A program made the translations under genes and the position numbers. A stretch of 64,000 bases of DNA from Streptococcus mitis SK579 (lineage in GTDB: Bacteria > Bacillota > Bacilli > Lactobacillales > Streptococcaceae). Shown in pieces: positions 48,294-56,760 of this stretch (positions are counted from its first letter, which is position 1; every line of letters begins with the position of its first letter). Under the pieces are notes generated by a model. The model saw nothing but the letters and a program-made list of their open reading frames with translations. It was not told the DNA's origin and did no database searches. The stretch is from positions 1 through 64,000 of the forward strand of contig NZ_AJJL01000049.1 in assembly GCF_000257905.1 (NCBI RefSeq). The letters are read 5' to 3'.

Positions 48294-48569
48294 ATGTTTA
48301 CAACATTTTTTAAGAAAAATCACGACAATAGTGATGTATTTAAAAAGCTAATTCATAGACTATCTGATATGTCTGTCCAAGATCTTGAAAAAATAGACCG
48401 ACTGCTAGATATTATTTTCACTCCAGATCAAGAAACCGAACAGCTAAAAACAGAAGCAACTTACAGAGAAGAAACTTTGGACGACACATTAAAGGAAGCT
48501 AAGAACCAACTTCATAAAGAACAATTGGAGAAGAATTTAGAGAGATTTAGGAAAAATGGAATGAAATAA
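48294..48569 (+). CDS. Hypothetical ICE protein
   Basis: A 91-residue helical, charged protein starting MFTTFFKKNHDN. GAGAGG precedes the ATG. A MSVQDLEKIDRLLDIIF segment and a C-terminal coil are visible. No family is recognised. Confidence 0.68.
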   Translation: MFTTFFKKNHDNSDVFKKLIHRLSDMSVQDLEKIDRLLDIIFTPDQETEQLKTEATYREETLDDTLKEAKNQLHKEQLEKNLERFRKNGMK

Positions 48570-48650
48570 ATGGTTTTATAAAATTTTCTTTTACTTGCAT
48601 AAAGTCTTGTGTTATACTTTTAGTATAGACTAGAGAAGGAAGTAAATATT

Positions 48651-49283
48651 TTGGAGTTGACTACCAAGCAGGAAAAGCAACTAGGTCAGACGCAGTGGTT
48701 TCATGCTACATTATTGAGACATTTAGAATCCTTAAAAAAAGGAATCGATGTTAAATTTAATTTAGGAAGTGAGCTAGACTTTGGACCTGGTTTCTATATC
48801 ACACCTGACTTTGAACAAGCTAGAAAATTTATTAACAAGCAAGTTGAAGTATTAAATCGAAGCACTTCTAATAATAATATTTTTGACTCAGAAGAAGAAG
48901 TAGGAATTATAGTAGAATTTCGTATTTCAAATTTTATAGAAATTTTTAAGAACCCTGACTATCATTGTCACTATTTTGCAAAACATAAAAAGTCAGAGTC
49001 AGATTTAGATTTTGCGGAATTTGTCGTTCAAAATCGGGAAAATCCAGATGAATTACAACACCATTTTGATTTTATCTATGGTGTTCAGACTGATGACAAT
49101 CCAACCCAAGCTTTAGCTCGTTTTCGTCAGAATGAAATTACAAAAGAAGAAATGCTTGCTGAGTTTAGAAAACCCTATTCTTTTAAACAATTATCCATTC
49201 ACAACCAATCTTTTTGTGATATAATGAAAATAGAGAAAGTTTATCAATCAAAGACAGGAGAGGAGTTACAAAAATGGCAGTAG
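48651..49283 (+). CDS. DUF3990-like ADP-ribosyltransferase-fold protein
   Basis: A 210-residue protein starting at a TTG behind AGAAGGAAG. WFHATL (about residue 16), SELDFGPGFYITPDFEQA (about 42-58) and a later FKQLSIHNQ match the DUF3990 pattern (H-G-T, DFGxGFYxT, QA), a group related to ADP-ribosyltransferase toxins. A good promoter (TTGCAT and TATACT-like) lies upstream. It overlaps a 75-residue gene by 10 bases, as toxin-antitoxin pairs often do. Confidence 0.7.
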   Translation: MELTTKQEKQLGQTQWFHATLLRHLESLKKGIDVKFNLGSELDFGPGFYITPDFEQARKFINKQVEVLNRSTSNNNIFDSEEEVGIIVEFRISNFIEIFKNPDYHCHYFAKHKKSESDLDFAEFVVQNRENPDELQHHFDFIYGVQTDDNPTQALARFRQNEITKEEMLAEFRKPYSFKQLSIHNQSFCDIMKIEKVYQSKTGEELQKWQ

Positions 49284-49501
49284 TATCGTTGGAAAATAAT
49301 ATTAAACTATATAGTTCAGAATTATTTCAAGCACTATTAAAAGCCTCTAATTATAAATTGGATGAGCGTATTGCTCAGACTGTTGCAGAAGGCTATGCTC
49401 GTAATCTAGATTATTCTGATCCTGAACTGATGCATGTTGGTGTAACTTCGGTTGCTAACAACCTGCTTACAAAAATTAAACAAGAGTATTTTATTGTATA
49501 G
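49274..49501 (+). CDS. Small partner of the DUF3990-like gene
   Basis: A 75-residue helical protein starting MAVVSLENNIKLYSS. It overlaps the preceding gene (the ATG lies within its last codons) behind AGGAGAGGAG. The position suggests an antitoxin or immunity partner, which is inference. A terminator follows directly. Confidence 0.68.
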   Translation: MAVVSLENNIKLYSSELFQALLKASNYKLDERIAQTVAEGYARNLDYSDPELMHVGVTSVANNLLTKIKQEYFIV

Positions 49502-49508
49502 TATTTTG

Positions 49509-49551
49509 AAAAGCCACCGAAAAAGGAATTACTCTTTAAGGTGGCTTTTTT
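49509..49551 (+). terminator. Terminator after the DUF3990-like pair
   Basis: AAAGCCACC pairs with GGTGGCTTT and is followed by TTT, separating this pair from pezAT. Confidence 0.82.
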
Positions 49552-49584
49552 AGAAGTAAAGTTTAGGCTAGAAAAACAACAAAC

Positions 49585-49617
49585 AACGCACCAATTTTGG
49601 TGCGTTCTGCTTTTTTA
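49585..49617 (+). promoter_or_regulatory. Palindrome before pezA
   Basis: AACGCACCA and TGGTGCGTT form a perfect stem followed by CTGCTTTTTT. A TATAAT box (49621) lies directly after it. It could be a terminator, the PezA operator, or both; PezA-type antitoxins repress their own promoter at a palindrome. Confidence 0.6.
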
Positions 49618-49653
49618 TGCTATAATGGATTTAGAAAAATAAAGGAGTTTGCC

Positions 49654-50130
49654 ATGATTGGAAAGAACATAAAATCCTTACGTAAAACACATGACTTAAC
49701 ACAACCCGAATTTGCACGGATTGTAGGTATTTCACGAAATAGTCTGAGTCGTTATGAAAATGGAACGAGTTCAGTCTCTACCGAATTAATAGACATCATT
49801 TGTCAGAAGTTTAATGTATCTTATGTCGATATTGTAGGAGAAGATAAAATGCTGAATCCTGTTGAAGATTATGAATTGACTTTAAAAATTGAAATAGTGA
49901 AAGAAAGAGGTGCTAATCTATTATCTCGAATCTATCGTTATCAAGATAGACAGGGAATTAGCATTGATGATGAATCTAATCCTTGGATTTTAATGAGTGA
50001 TGATCTATCTGACTTGATTCATACGAATATCTATTTAGTAGAGAATTTTGATGAAATAGAGAGGTATAGCGGCTATTTGGATGGAATTGAACGTATGTTA
50101 GAGATATCTGAAAAACGGATGGTAGCCTAA
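49654..50130 (+). CDS. pezA: Antitoxin PezA
   Basis: A 158-residue protein, the exact usual length of pneumococcal PezA. The N-terminal helix-turn-helix (DLTQPEFARIVGISRNSLSRYE) binds DNA, and the C-terminal helices neutralise PezT. The start MIGKNIKSLR follows AAAGGAG; the upstream in-frame extension runs through the promoter. Its stop overlaps the pezT start (TAATG), so synthesis is coupled. Confidence 0.95.
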   Translation: MIGKNIKSLRKTHDLTQPEFARIVGISRNSLSRYENGTSSVSTELIDIICQKFNVSYVDIVGEDKMLNPVEDYELTLKIEIVKERGANLLSRIYRYQDRQGISIDDESNPWILMSDDLSDLIHTNIYLVENFDEIERYSGYLDGIERMLEISEKRMVA

Positions 50131-50888
50131 TGGAAATCCAAGATTATACCGATAGTGAATTCAAACATGCTTTAGAGAGGAACCTTCGCTCTCTGACAAG
50201 AGGAAAAAAGTCCAGTAAGCAACCTATAGCGATTTTGCTTGGAGGGCAAAGTGGTGCTGGTAAGACTACAATTCATCGAATTAAACAGAAAGAATTTCAA
50301 GGAAATATTGTTATCATAGATGGCGATAGTTTTCGTTCTCAGCATCCACACTATTTAGAACTGCAGCAAGTATATGGTAAAGATAGTGTTGAATACACTA
50401 AAGATTTTGCAGGCAAAATGGTGGAGTCTTTAGTAACAGAATTAAGCAATTTGGGATACAATCTTTTGATAGAGGGAACTTTACGAACAGTTGATGTTCC
50501 AAAGAAAACAGCACAACTCTTGAAAAATAAGGGATATGAAGTACAATTAGCCTTAATTGCAACAAAGCCTGAGCTGTCCTATATAAGTACTCTTATCCGT
50601 TATGAAGAACTGTACGCCATCAATCCAAATCAAGCACGCGCAACTCCAAAAGAACATCATGATTTCATTGTAAATCATCTAGTTGATAATACCCGACAGT
50701 TGGAAGAACTAGCTATCTTTGAAAGAATTCAAATTTATCAACGAGATAGAAGTTGTGTACATGATTCAAGAGAAGATAAAATTTCAGCAGCAGATATTCT
50801 TCAAGAGTTACTGTTTGGGGAGTGGAGTCAGGTAGAGAAAGAGATGCTTAAATCTGGAGAAGAAAGATTTAAAGATTTAACTAATTGA
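50130..50888 (+). CDS. pezT: Zeta-type toxin PezT
   Basis: A 252-residue UDP-N-acetylglucosamine kinase toxin of the zeta family, which blocks peptidoglycan synthesis when free. GGQSGAGKTT (about residue 37) is the Walker A loop, IIDGDSFRSQHP (about 65) holds the catalytic aspartate, and RATPKEHHD is a conserved segment. The pair stabilises genomic islands, and it is known from pneumococcal pathogenicity island 1 and Tn5253-type ICEs. Confidence 0.96.
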   Translation: MEIQDYTDSEFKHALERNLRSLTRGKKSSKQPIAILLGGQSGAGKTTIHRIKQKEFQGNIVIIDGDSFRSQHPHYLELQQVYGKDSVEYTKDFAGKMVESLVTELSNLGYNLLIEGTLRTVDVPKKTAQLLKNKGYEVQLALIATKPELSYISTLIRYEELYAINPNQARATPKEHHDFIVNHLVDNTRQLEELAIFERIQIYQRDRSCVHDSREDKISAADILQELLFGEWSQVEKEMLKSGEERFKDLTN

Positions 50889-51283
50889 AATAGTTGTTAG
50901 AACACAAATTTTAAAATATAGTCTACTTATAACTTTTGTTAGTTGTTTAATTAAGGTGGGCGAAAATTTTTTAGAACCAAAAAACGCATAATCTCAGGTG
51001 TTGAAAAACTTGAAATTATGCGTTTTCTTGTGGGAAGATTTACTCCATTTTCTTCAGGAATTGAGATTTTGCCCATCTCTTTTTATTATATTTAAGGATA
51101 TTTGAAAGATATATTTTAGAAAAACAATTATGGAGTTCTTAAATACAGAATATATTATAAATGCTGATTCAAAGTGAAGTTTTATATGTTTTTTGATTTT
51201 GTTGAGCATAAAATCTATTAACTAAATTCGAACTACAAAAATTAATTTTAGATGAACTAAACTGTAGGCTTTGGAAAGTTCTC
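50889..51283. other. Gene-free region after pezT
   Basis: About 395 AT-rich bases without a supported gene. It contains one long stem (50980-51031), where AAAACGCATAATCTCA pairs with TTGAAATTATGCGTTTT, followed by CTTG. That is a likely terminator for pezAT. The rest shows no clear signal. Confidence 0.65.
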
Positions 51284-51924
51284 TTATTCGATTTCAGAAT
51301 GAATCGCTGATACAGGATTAAAAGAACTAAGTATTTCTTTTTGTTTTGAATGAGATACGTGAGTATAGATTTGTGTGATTGATATAGAACTGTGTCCAAG
51401 AATTTGTTGAATGTATCGAATATCTACATCATTATCTAGAAGCATTGTCGCAAAGCTATGTCTAAACATATGTGGTGTAATAGTTTTAGATAAGCTATTT
51501 TGTTCAACGATTCTCTTTATAACTAAACGTACACTTTGCTCTGACAATGGTTTAAGAGAATGTTTCCCTGGAAACAAGAAATCATTTGATTCATTTCTTG
51601 TTTTATTTATATATGTTTCTAATAAATTGAATGTTTTTTGATCTCCTAAAAATAGGATACGTTCTTTCTTACCCTTTCCTATAATATGGAGTGTCTTATT
51701 GGAAAGATTAATATCTTTGAGATGAATGTGGCAAAGTTCAGAAATTCTGATGCCTGTTGAAAGTAAAAGTGAAATAATTAGTAGATTTCTTTCAGCGTGT
51801 TGTTTTTGATAGTCAGTTTTAGATACAATTACTTTCCGTTCTAAATATATAAAAATGCTTTTCAGAATGTCATACGGAATCGTTTTAGGCACAGCTATTT
51901 TGTAATCACGTACTCTCTTTGATA
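51284..51924 (-). pseudogene. Tyrosine recombinase, 5' end lost
   Basis: A XerC/XerD-like recombinase remnant. The catalytic domain is complete: TGIRISEL with arginine, a GKGKKERIL segment, HMFRHSFATM (HxxR), LGHSSISITQIYTH with histidine and tyrosine. The ORF has only 202 residues from GTG at 51892, yet the frame stays coding-like upstream to about 51924 (SNFLSKRVRDYKIA), where tet(M)-region DNA begins. The SAM-like DNA-binding N-terminal domain is missing, so the Tn916-derived segment has cut the gene. Confidence 0.8.
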
Positions 51925-51940
51925 AAAAATTGGAGATTCC

Positions 51941-51969
51941 TTGACAAATATGCTCTTACGTGCTATTAT
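51941..51969 (+). promoter_or_regulatory. tet(M) promoter
   Basis: TTGACA (51941-51946) and TATTAT (51964-51969) are 17 bases apart and lie directly upstream of the tet(M) leader. Confidence 0.85.
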
Positions 51970-52000
51970 TTAAGTATCTATTTAAAAGGAGTTAATAAAT

Positions 52001-52024
52001 ATGCGGCAAGGTATTCTTAAATAA
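52001..52024 (+). CDS. 7-residue tet(M) leader peptide
   Basis: ATG at 52001 behind AAAAGGAG encodes MRQGILK and stops. Its coding bases (GGTATTCTTAA...) form one arm of a long-range stem with CAGTTTAAGAATACC at 52093-52107. Ribosome progress here probably affects the fold of the leader. Confidence 0.6.
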   Translation: MRQGILK

Positions 52025-52145
52025 ACTGTCAATTTGATAGTGGGAACAAATAATTGGATGTCCTTTTTTAGGAGGGCTTAGTTTTTTGTACCCAGTTTAA
52101 GAATACCTTTATCATGTGATTCTAAAGTATCCGGAGAATATCTGT

Positions 52146-52232
52146 ATGCTTTGTATGCCTATGGTTATGCATAAAAATCCCAGTGATAAAAGTATTTATC
52201 ACTGGGATTTTTATGCCCTTTTGGGTTTTTGA
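52146..52232 (+). CDS. orf12: orf12, tet(M) attenuation leader peptide
   Basis: A 28-residue peptide, MLCMPMVMHKNPSDKSIYHW then DFYALLGF, identical in form to Tn916 orf12. A terminator hairpin lies inside it. In the accepted model, tetracycline slows the ribosome on the leader and lets RNA polymerase pass the terminator into tet(M). Confidence 0.88.
   Translation: MLCMPMVMHKNPSDKSIYHWDFYALLGF
52173..52212 (+). terminator. Attenuator hairpin before tet(M)
   Basis: AAAAATCCCAGTGATAAA pairs with TTTATCACTGGGATTTTT, a perfect stem with a T tract, wholly within orf12. It provides drug-dependent attenuation of tet(M). Confidence 0.9.
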
Positions 52233-52247
52233 ATGGAGGAAAATCAC

Positions 52248-54167
52248 ATGAAAATTATTAATATTGGAGTTTTAGCTCATGTTGATGCAGGAAAAACTAC
52301 CTTAACAGAAAGCTTATTATATAACAGTGGAGCGATTACAGAATTAGGAAGCGTGGACAAAGGTACAACGAGGACGGATAATACGCTTTTAGAACGTCAG
52401 AGAGGAATTACAATTCAGACAGGAATAACCTCTTTTCAGTGGGAAAATACGAAGGTGAACATCATAGACACGCCAGGACATATGGATTTCTTAGCAGAAG
52501 TATATCGTTCATTATCAGTTTTAGATGGGGCAATTCTACTGATTTCTGCAAAAGATGGCGTACAAGCACAAACTCGTATATTATTTCATGCACTTAGGAA
52601 AATGGGGATTCCCACAATCTTTTTTATCAATAAGATTGACCAAAATGGAATTGATTTATCAACGGTTTATCAGGATATTAAAGAGAAACTTTCTGCCGAA
52701 ATTGTAATCAAACAGAAGGTAGAACTGTATCCTAATATGTGTGTGACGAACTTTACCGAATCTGAACAATGGGATACGGTAATAGAGGGAAACGATGACC
52801 TTTTAGAGAAATATATGTCCGGTAAATCATTAGAAGCATTGGAACTCGAACAAGAGGAAAGCATAAGATTTCAGAATTGTTCTCTGTTCCCTGTTTATCA
52901 CGGAAGTGCAAAAAACAATATAGGGATTGATAACCTTATAGAAGTGATTACGAATAAATTTTATTCATCAACACATCGAGGTCAGTCTGAACTTTGCGGA
53001 AAAGTTTTCAAAATTGAGTATTCGGAAAAAAGACAGCGTCTTGCATATATACGTCTTTATAGTGGCGTACTGCATTTGCGAGATTCGGTTAGAATATCGG
53101 AAAAGGAAAAAATAAAAATTACAGAAATGTATACTTCAATAAATGGTGAATTATGTAAAATTGATAAGGCTTATTCCGGGGAAATTGTTATTTTGCAGAA
53201 TGAGTTTTTGAAGTTAAATAGTGTTCTTGGAGATACAAAGCTATTGCCACAGAGAGAGAGAATTGAAAATCCCCTCCCTCTGCTGCAAACGACTGTTGAA
53301 CCGAGCAAACCTCAACAAAGGGAAATGTTACTTGATGCACTTTTAGAAATCTCCGACAGTGACCCGCTTCTGCGATATTATGTGGATTCTGCGACACATG
53401 AAATCATACTTTCTTTCTTAGGGAAAGTACAAATGGAAGTGACTTGTGCTCTGCTGCAAGAAAAGTATCATGTGGAGATAGAAATAAAAGAGCCTACAGT
53501 CATTTATATGGAAAGACCGTTAAAAAAAGCAGAGTATACCATTCACATCGAAGTTCCACCGAATCCTTTCTGGGCTTCCATTGGTCTATCTGTAGCACAG
53601 CTTCCATTAGGGAGCGGAGTACAGTATGAGAGCTCGGTTTCTCTTGGATACTTAAATCAATCGTTTCAAAATGCAGTTATGGAGGGGATACGCTATGGCT
53701 GTGAACAAGGATTGTATGGTTGGAATGTGACGGACTGTAAAATCTGTTTTAAGTATGGCTTATACTATAGCCCTGTTAGTACCCCAGCAGATTTTCGGAT
53801 GCTTGCTCCTATTGTATTGGAACAAGTCTTAAAAAAAGCTGGAACAGAATTGTTAGAGCCATATCTTAGTTTTAAAATTTATGCGCCACAGGAATATCTT
53901 TCACGAGCATACAACGATGCTCCTAAATATTGTGCGAACATCGTAGACACTCAATTGAAAAATAATGAGGTCATTCTTAGTGGAGAAATCCCTGCTCGGT
54001 GTATTCAAGAATATCGTAGTGATTTAACTTTCTTTACAAATGGACGTAGTGTTTGTTTAACAGAGTTAAAAGGGTACCATGTTACTACCGGTGAACCTGT
54101 TTGCCAGCCCCGTCGTCCAAATAGTCGGATAGATAAAGTACGATATATGTTCAATAAAATAACTTAG
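52248..54167 (+). CDS. tet(M): Tetracycline ribosomal protection protein Tet(M)
   Basis: Tet(M) is an EF-G-like GTPase that dislodges tetracycline from the ribosome. The start [20 protein letters not shown] holds the P loop, followed by [10 protein letters not shown]-like ([10 protein letters not shown]) and INKIDQNG. I start at 52248, which gives the usual 639 residues and follows GGAGGA; an in-frame ATG at 52233 lies before that site. The sequence is full length with no visible inactivating change. Confidence 0.97.
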   Translation: MKIINIGVLAHVDAGKTTLTESLLYNSGAITELGSVDKGTTRTDNTLLERQRGITIQTGITSFQWENTKVNIIDTPGHMDFLAEVYRSLSVLDGAILLISAKDGVQAQTRILFHALRKMGIPTIFFINKIDQNGIDLSTVYQDIKEKLSAEIVIKQKVELYPNMCVTNFTESEQWDTVIEGNDDLLEKYMSGKSLEALELEQEESIRFQNCSLFPVYHGSAKNNIGIDNLIEVITNKFYSSTHRGQSELCGKVFKIEYSEKRQRLAYIRLYSGVLHLRDSVRISEKEKIKITEMYTSINGELCKIDKAYSGEIVILQNEFLKLNSVLGDTKLLPQRERIENPLPLLQTTVEPSKPQQREMLLDALLEISDSDPLLRYYVDSATHEIILSFLGKVQMEVTCALLQEKYHVEIEIKEPTVIYMERPLKKAEYTIHIEVPPNPFWASIGLSVAQLPLGSGVQYESSVSLGYLNQSFQNAVMEGIRYGCEQGLYGWNVTDCKICFKYGLYYSPVSTPADFRMLAPIVLEQVLKKAGTELLEPYLSFKIYAPQEYLSRAYNDAPKYCANIVDTQLKNNEVILSGEIPARCIQEYRSDLTFFTNGRSVCLTELKGYHVTTGEPVCQPRRPNSRIDKVRYMFNKIT

Positions 54168-54264
54168 TGTATTTTATGTTGTTATATAAATATGGTTTCT
54201 TGTTAAATAAGATGAAATATTCTTTAATAAAGATTTGAATTAAAGTGTAAAGGAGGAGATAGTT

Positions 54265-54453
54265 ATTATAAACTACAAGTGGATATTGTGTCCTGTATGT
54301 GGAAATAAAACACGATTAAAGATAAGGGAAGATACTGAATTAAAAAAATTCCCCCTCTATTGTCCGAAATGCAGACAAGAAAATTTAATTGAAATAAAGC
54401 AGTTCAAAGTAACTGTGATTACAGAGCCAGACGCAAAGACGCAGAGCCGATAA
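54265..54453 (+). CDS. orf6: Tn916 orf6, cysteine-rich KTR protein
   Basis: A protein of about 62 residues with two CxxC pairs (WILCPVCGNKTR and LYCPKCRQEN), fitting the cysteine-rich KTR-type protein of Tn916. No ATG, GTG or TTG start lies at the right distance from AGGAGGAG; the frame there reads ATT ATA AAC TAC AAG, so ATT (54265) or ATA (54268) may start translation. Function unknown. Confidence 0.75.
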   Translation: MINYKWILCPVCGNKTRLKIREDTELKKFPLYCPKCRQENLIEIKQFKVTVITEPDAKTQSR

Positions 54454-54487
54454 AATGAGATTAATACAATCTCATTTTATCGGCTCT
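54443..54487. terminator. Terminator between orf6 and orf9
   Basis: AGAGCCGATAAAATGAGATT and its complement form a perfect 19-20 bp stem around a short loop, between convergent genes. It lies at the end of orf6 and just past orf9. Confidence 0.88.
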
Positions 54488-54512
54488 TTCCGTTATGTAT
54501 GGATTCTTTTAA

Positions 54513-54866
54513 TTAGTCTTCGATGTTTCTTGCTTCGTTGATACCGCTGGCTAAAGATTCCATTAAGGATAGTTCTTTGTCTGTAAAGCTATCCATGTAT
54601 TTCTCTATCTGTAATCGTCGGGTGCTTTTTACCAAGTTATTAGCAGGTAAGAAAAATTCATCAACGGAAACATGAAGTAACGATACAAGGTCATAAAGAA
54701 CTTGTATGCTGGGGTGTTGCCCCTTATTTTCAATATTAGTTAAGTAACGTGGGTCAATTTCAATCAATGCTCCCACTTGTTCACGAGTTAAACCTCGTTT
54801 CAATCGAGCTTCTTTAATGGCTAAACCAAAGGCTCTAAAATCATATTTATCTTCTTTTTTACGCAT
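54513..54866 (-). CDS. orf9: Tn916 orf9, helix-turn-helix regulator
   Basis: A 117-residue Cro/CI-type repressor on the opposite strand. The helix-turn-helix is in [21 protein letters not shown]. In Tn916 it is held to repress orf7 and orf8, which activate transcription of the transfer genes. Its own promoter faces left. Confidence 0.92.
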   Translation of the reverse strand: MRKKEDKYDFRAFGLAIKEARLKRGLTREQVGALIEIDPRYLTNIENKGQHPSIQVLYDLVSLLHVSVDEFFLPANNLVKSTRRLQIEKYMDSFTDKELSLMESLASGINEARNIED

Positions 54867-55370
54867 AGTAGACCACCTCTATACATTTTACTGTTCCTAT
54901 TGAATTAGAAACAGGTATAGAAAAACATGTTATATAGTTTATAGGTTCATATTTAATAAAAAGCACTACTAAACGCCAATAAAAAAAACCGTTATATGGT
55001 AGTGCTATTTATGCTGTTAAAATATTGTATCTTACTTCCAAATGGCGGTTTGTTGGAGGTCAAAGTCGCCATGAAGTATATCACATACAATCAAGTTCCC
55101 CACATTGAGTATTTATCAAAAAAAGTCGTCTATCTGCAATAGATAAGTACGTCCACCAATGTGGTTTTATAAATCATATAGATAGAAAAATAAAAGCATG
55201 TAAACAGAGAAATCAATCTGTTTGTGTGCTTTTTTGGTTATTCAGAACTTTTTTACAAAGTTTATTCATCAGTAATGCAACAAATCCCCCTTTCACATTG
55301 GGACTAAGAGTGAAAGGAGATAAAAGAGCAAGGCTCACTTCCTTTCCTAGACAGAAAGGGGGTGAGAAAC
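54867..55370. other. Non-coding region between orf9 and orf7
   Basis: About 500 bases with no supported gene. It holds the divergent promoters of orf9 and orf7 and a terminator-like stem at 55194-55236 (AAGCATGTAAACAGA with TCTGTTTGTGTGCTT and then TTTTT). This matches the regulatory intergenic region of Tn916. Confidence 0.7.
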
Positions 55371-55793
55371 ATGAAACCATCTTTTTTTCAGACCACAATA
55401 GAAAATCAGTTTGACTATATCTGTAAACGTGCTATGGAAGACGAGCGAAAGAATTATCTGCTTTATCTTTCAAGGATCGCAAAGCGTGAAGTGTCCTTTT
55501 CTGATGTTGGCGATTATCTTGTTAGCCAGTTTGCGACAACAGATAACTATTCAACTGACTTTCAGATTTTTACACTCAATGGAATATCAGTTGGTGTTGA
55601 AAATGATTTATTGAGTGAAGCATTACGTGAGTTGCCAGACAAGAAACGTGAAATTCTACTGCTGTTTTACTTTATGGACATGAGCGATTCAGAAATTGCA
55701 GACCTGTTGAAATTGAACCGTTCTACTGTCTATCGGCATAGAACCAGTGGACTAGCCTTAATCAAAAAGTTTATGGAGGAATTTGAAGAATGA
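55371..55793 (+). CDS. orf7: Tn916 orf7, sigma-70-like regulator
   Basis: A 140-residue sigma-factor-like protein. The C-terminal region 4 domain is in LLLFYFMDMSDSEIADLLKL and NRSTVYRHRTSGL. It works with orf8 to activate transfer-gene transcription. The start at 55371 (MKPSFFQTT) is used, with AAAGGGGGTG before it. Its stop overlaps the orf8 start. Confidence 0.93.
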   Translation: MKPSFFQTTIENQFDYICKRAMEDERKNYLLYLSRIAKREVSFSDVGDYLVSQFATTDNYSTDFQIFTLNGISVGVENDLLSEALRELPDKKREILLLFYFMDMSDSEIADLLKLNRSTVYRHRTSGLALIKKFMEEFEE

Positions 55794-56019
55794 AAACACA
55801 ATATCCTATGATTCCCTTTCCTCTCATTGTAAAGGCAACAGATGGCGATACAGAAGCGATTAACCAGATTCTACATCATTACAGAGGGTACATAACGAAA
55901 CGTTCCTACGACTTATGAAAGATGAATATGGCAATCAAAGTATGGTCGTTGATGAAGTCTTACGTGGAAGAATGGAAACCAGACTGATTACAAAGATTCT
56001 GTCATTTGAAATTAAGTAA
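55790..56019 (+). pseudogene. orf8: Tn916 orf8, frameshifted
   Basis: ATG at 55790 opens MKTQYPMIPFPLIVKATDGD, the known orf8 start. The frame hits TGA at 55916 after 42 codons. The missing part continues in another frame (RLMKDEYGNQSMVVDEVL), ending TAA at 56017. The break is at CGTTCCTACG, where one C appears lost from a CCC run. Since orf8 helps drive transfer genes, which are absent here, loss of function may be neutral. Confidence 0.85.
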
Positions 56020-56475
56020 TAACCTCTCTCTTTTCGTGGAAGCGTGCCATACTATTCCACGCTTCCCGAACAGGGAGGTTTGTTATTCCATCAAAGCATA
56101 TTGAGCTTTCAATGTGTTTTGATAGGCTAACGAGCCATTGTTCTTTGAAAACTGAATAAAAGTAATTGAATACGTTTCGATAAGAAAAGAGCCAACGGAG
56201 CTAACCGCCATGACCTATCTTCTAAAGATAGCGAGCGTTTCAGTTAGTGTTCCGAAAAACAATCTTTAGCAGGATTGCCAGCGACGACTTTCTTATCGTG
56301 ATAATGATACTCCCATACAGTCAATAGTCCGAGCGTTAAAAGCGTCGCAGGCAATGAGTATGGCTACATGAGAACCATGCAGGGGTGGAACTCCCGTGAG
56401 CTTTGCTAGAGCTGTTCGATTGCTTGTAAAACAACTTTTATGAAATCCAATAAGTGATTTGGAAAGGAGGATTTT
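56020..56475 (+). other. Long leader before xis-int
   Basis: No gene in 456 bases. It contains TGTTCTTTGAAAACTGAAT (56139-56157), a boxA-like site, then strong pairings: CGATAAGAAA with TTTCTTATCG, TATCTT with AAGATA, and several GC-rich arms. This is the usual Tn916 region between orf8 and xis. The same boxA-like motif precedes the ICE transfer operon at 23602. Confidence 0.65.
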
Positions 56476-56679
56476 ATGAAGCAGACTGACATTCCGATTT
56501 GGGAGCGTTATACCCTAACTATTGAAGAAGCGTCAAAATATTTTCGTATTGGCGAAAACAAGCTGCGTCGTTTGGCAGAAGAAAATAAAAATGCAAACTG
56601 GCTGATTATGAATGGCAATCGTATTCAGGTTAAACGAAAACAATTTGAAAAAATTATAGATACATTGAACGCAATCTAG
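56476..56679 (+). CDS. xis: Excisionase Xis (Tn916)
   Basis: A 67-residue excisionase. The winged helix is in [21 protein letters not shown]; the C-terminal [14 protein letters not shown] is typical of Tn916 Xis. GGAAAGGAGG precedes the start. It directs int toward excision, but int is truncated here. Confidence 0.95.
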   Translation: MKQTDIPIWERYTLTIEEASKYFRIGENKLRRLAEENKNANWLIMNGNRIQVKRKQFEKIIDTLNAI

Positions 56680-56760
56680 CGTAGCCAAAGGGTCTTGTAT
56701 ATGATAAAATAGTATTAAGTCGTATCAGGGCTCTTTCCATAATGGAAAGGAGCAAATGCC

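Noticed and set aside
51169-51399. 76-residue minus-strand ORF
   Set aside because: It overlaps the recombinase remnant in another frame and is low-complexity.
55226-55414. 62-residue ORF in the Tn916 orf9-orf7 intergenic region
   Set aside because: It runs through the terminator and the orf7 ribosome-binding site and is not a known Tn916 gene.
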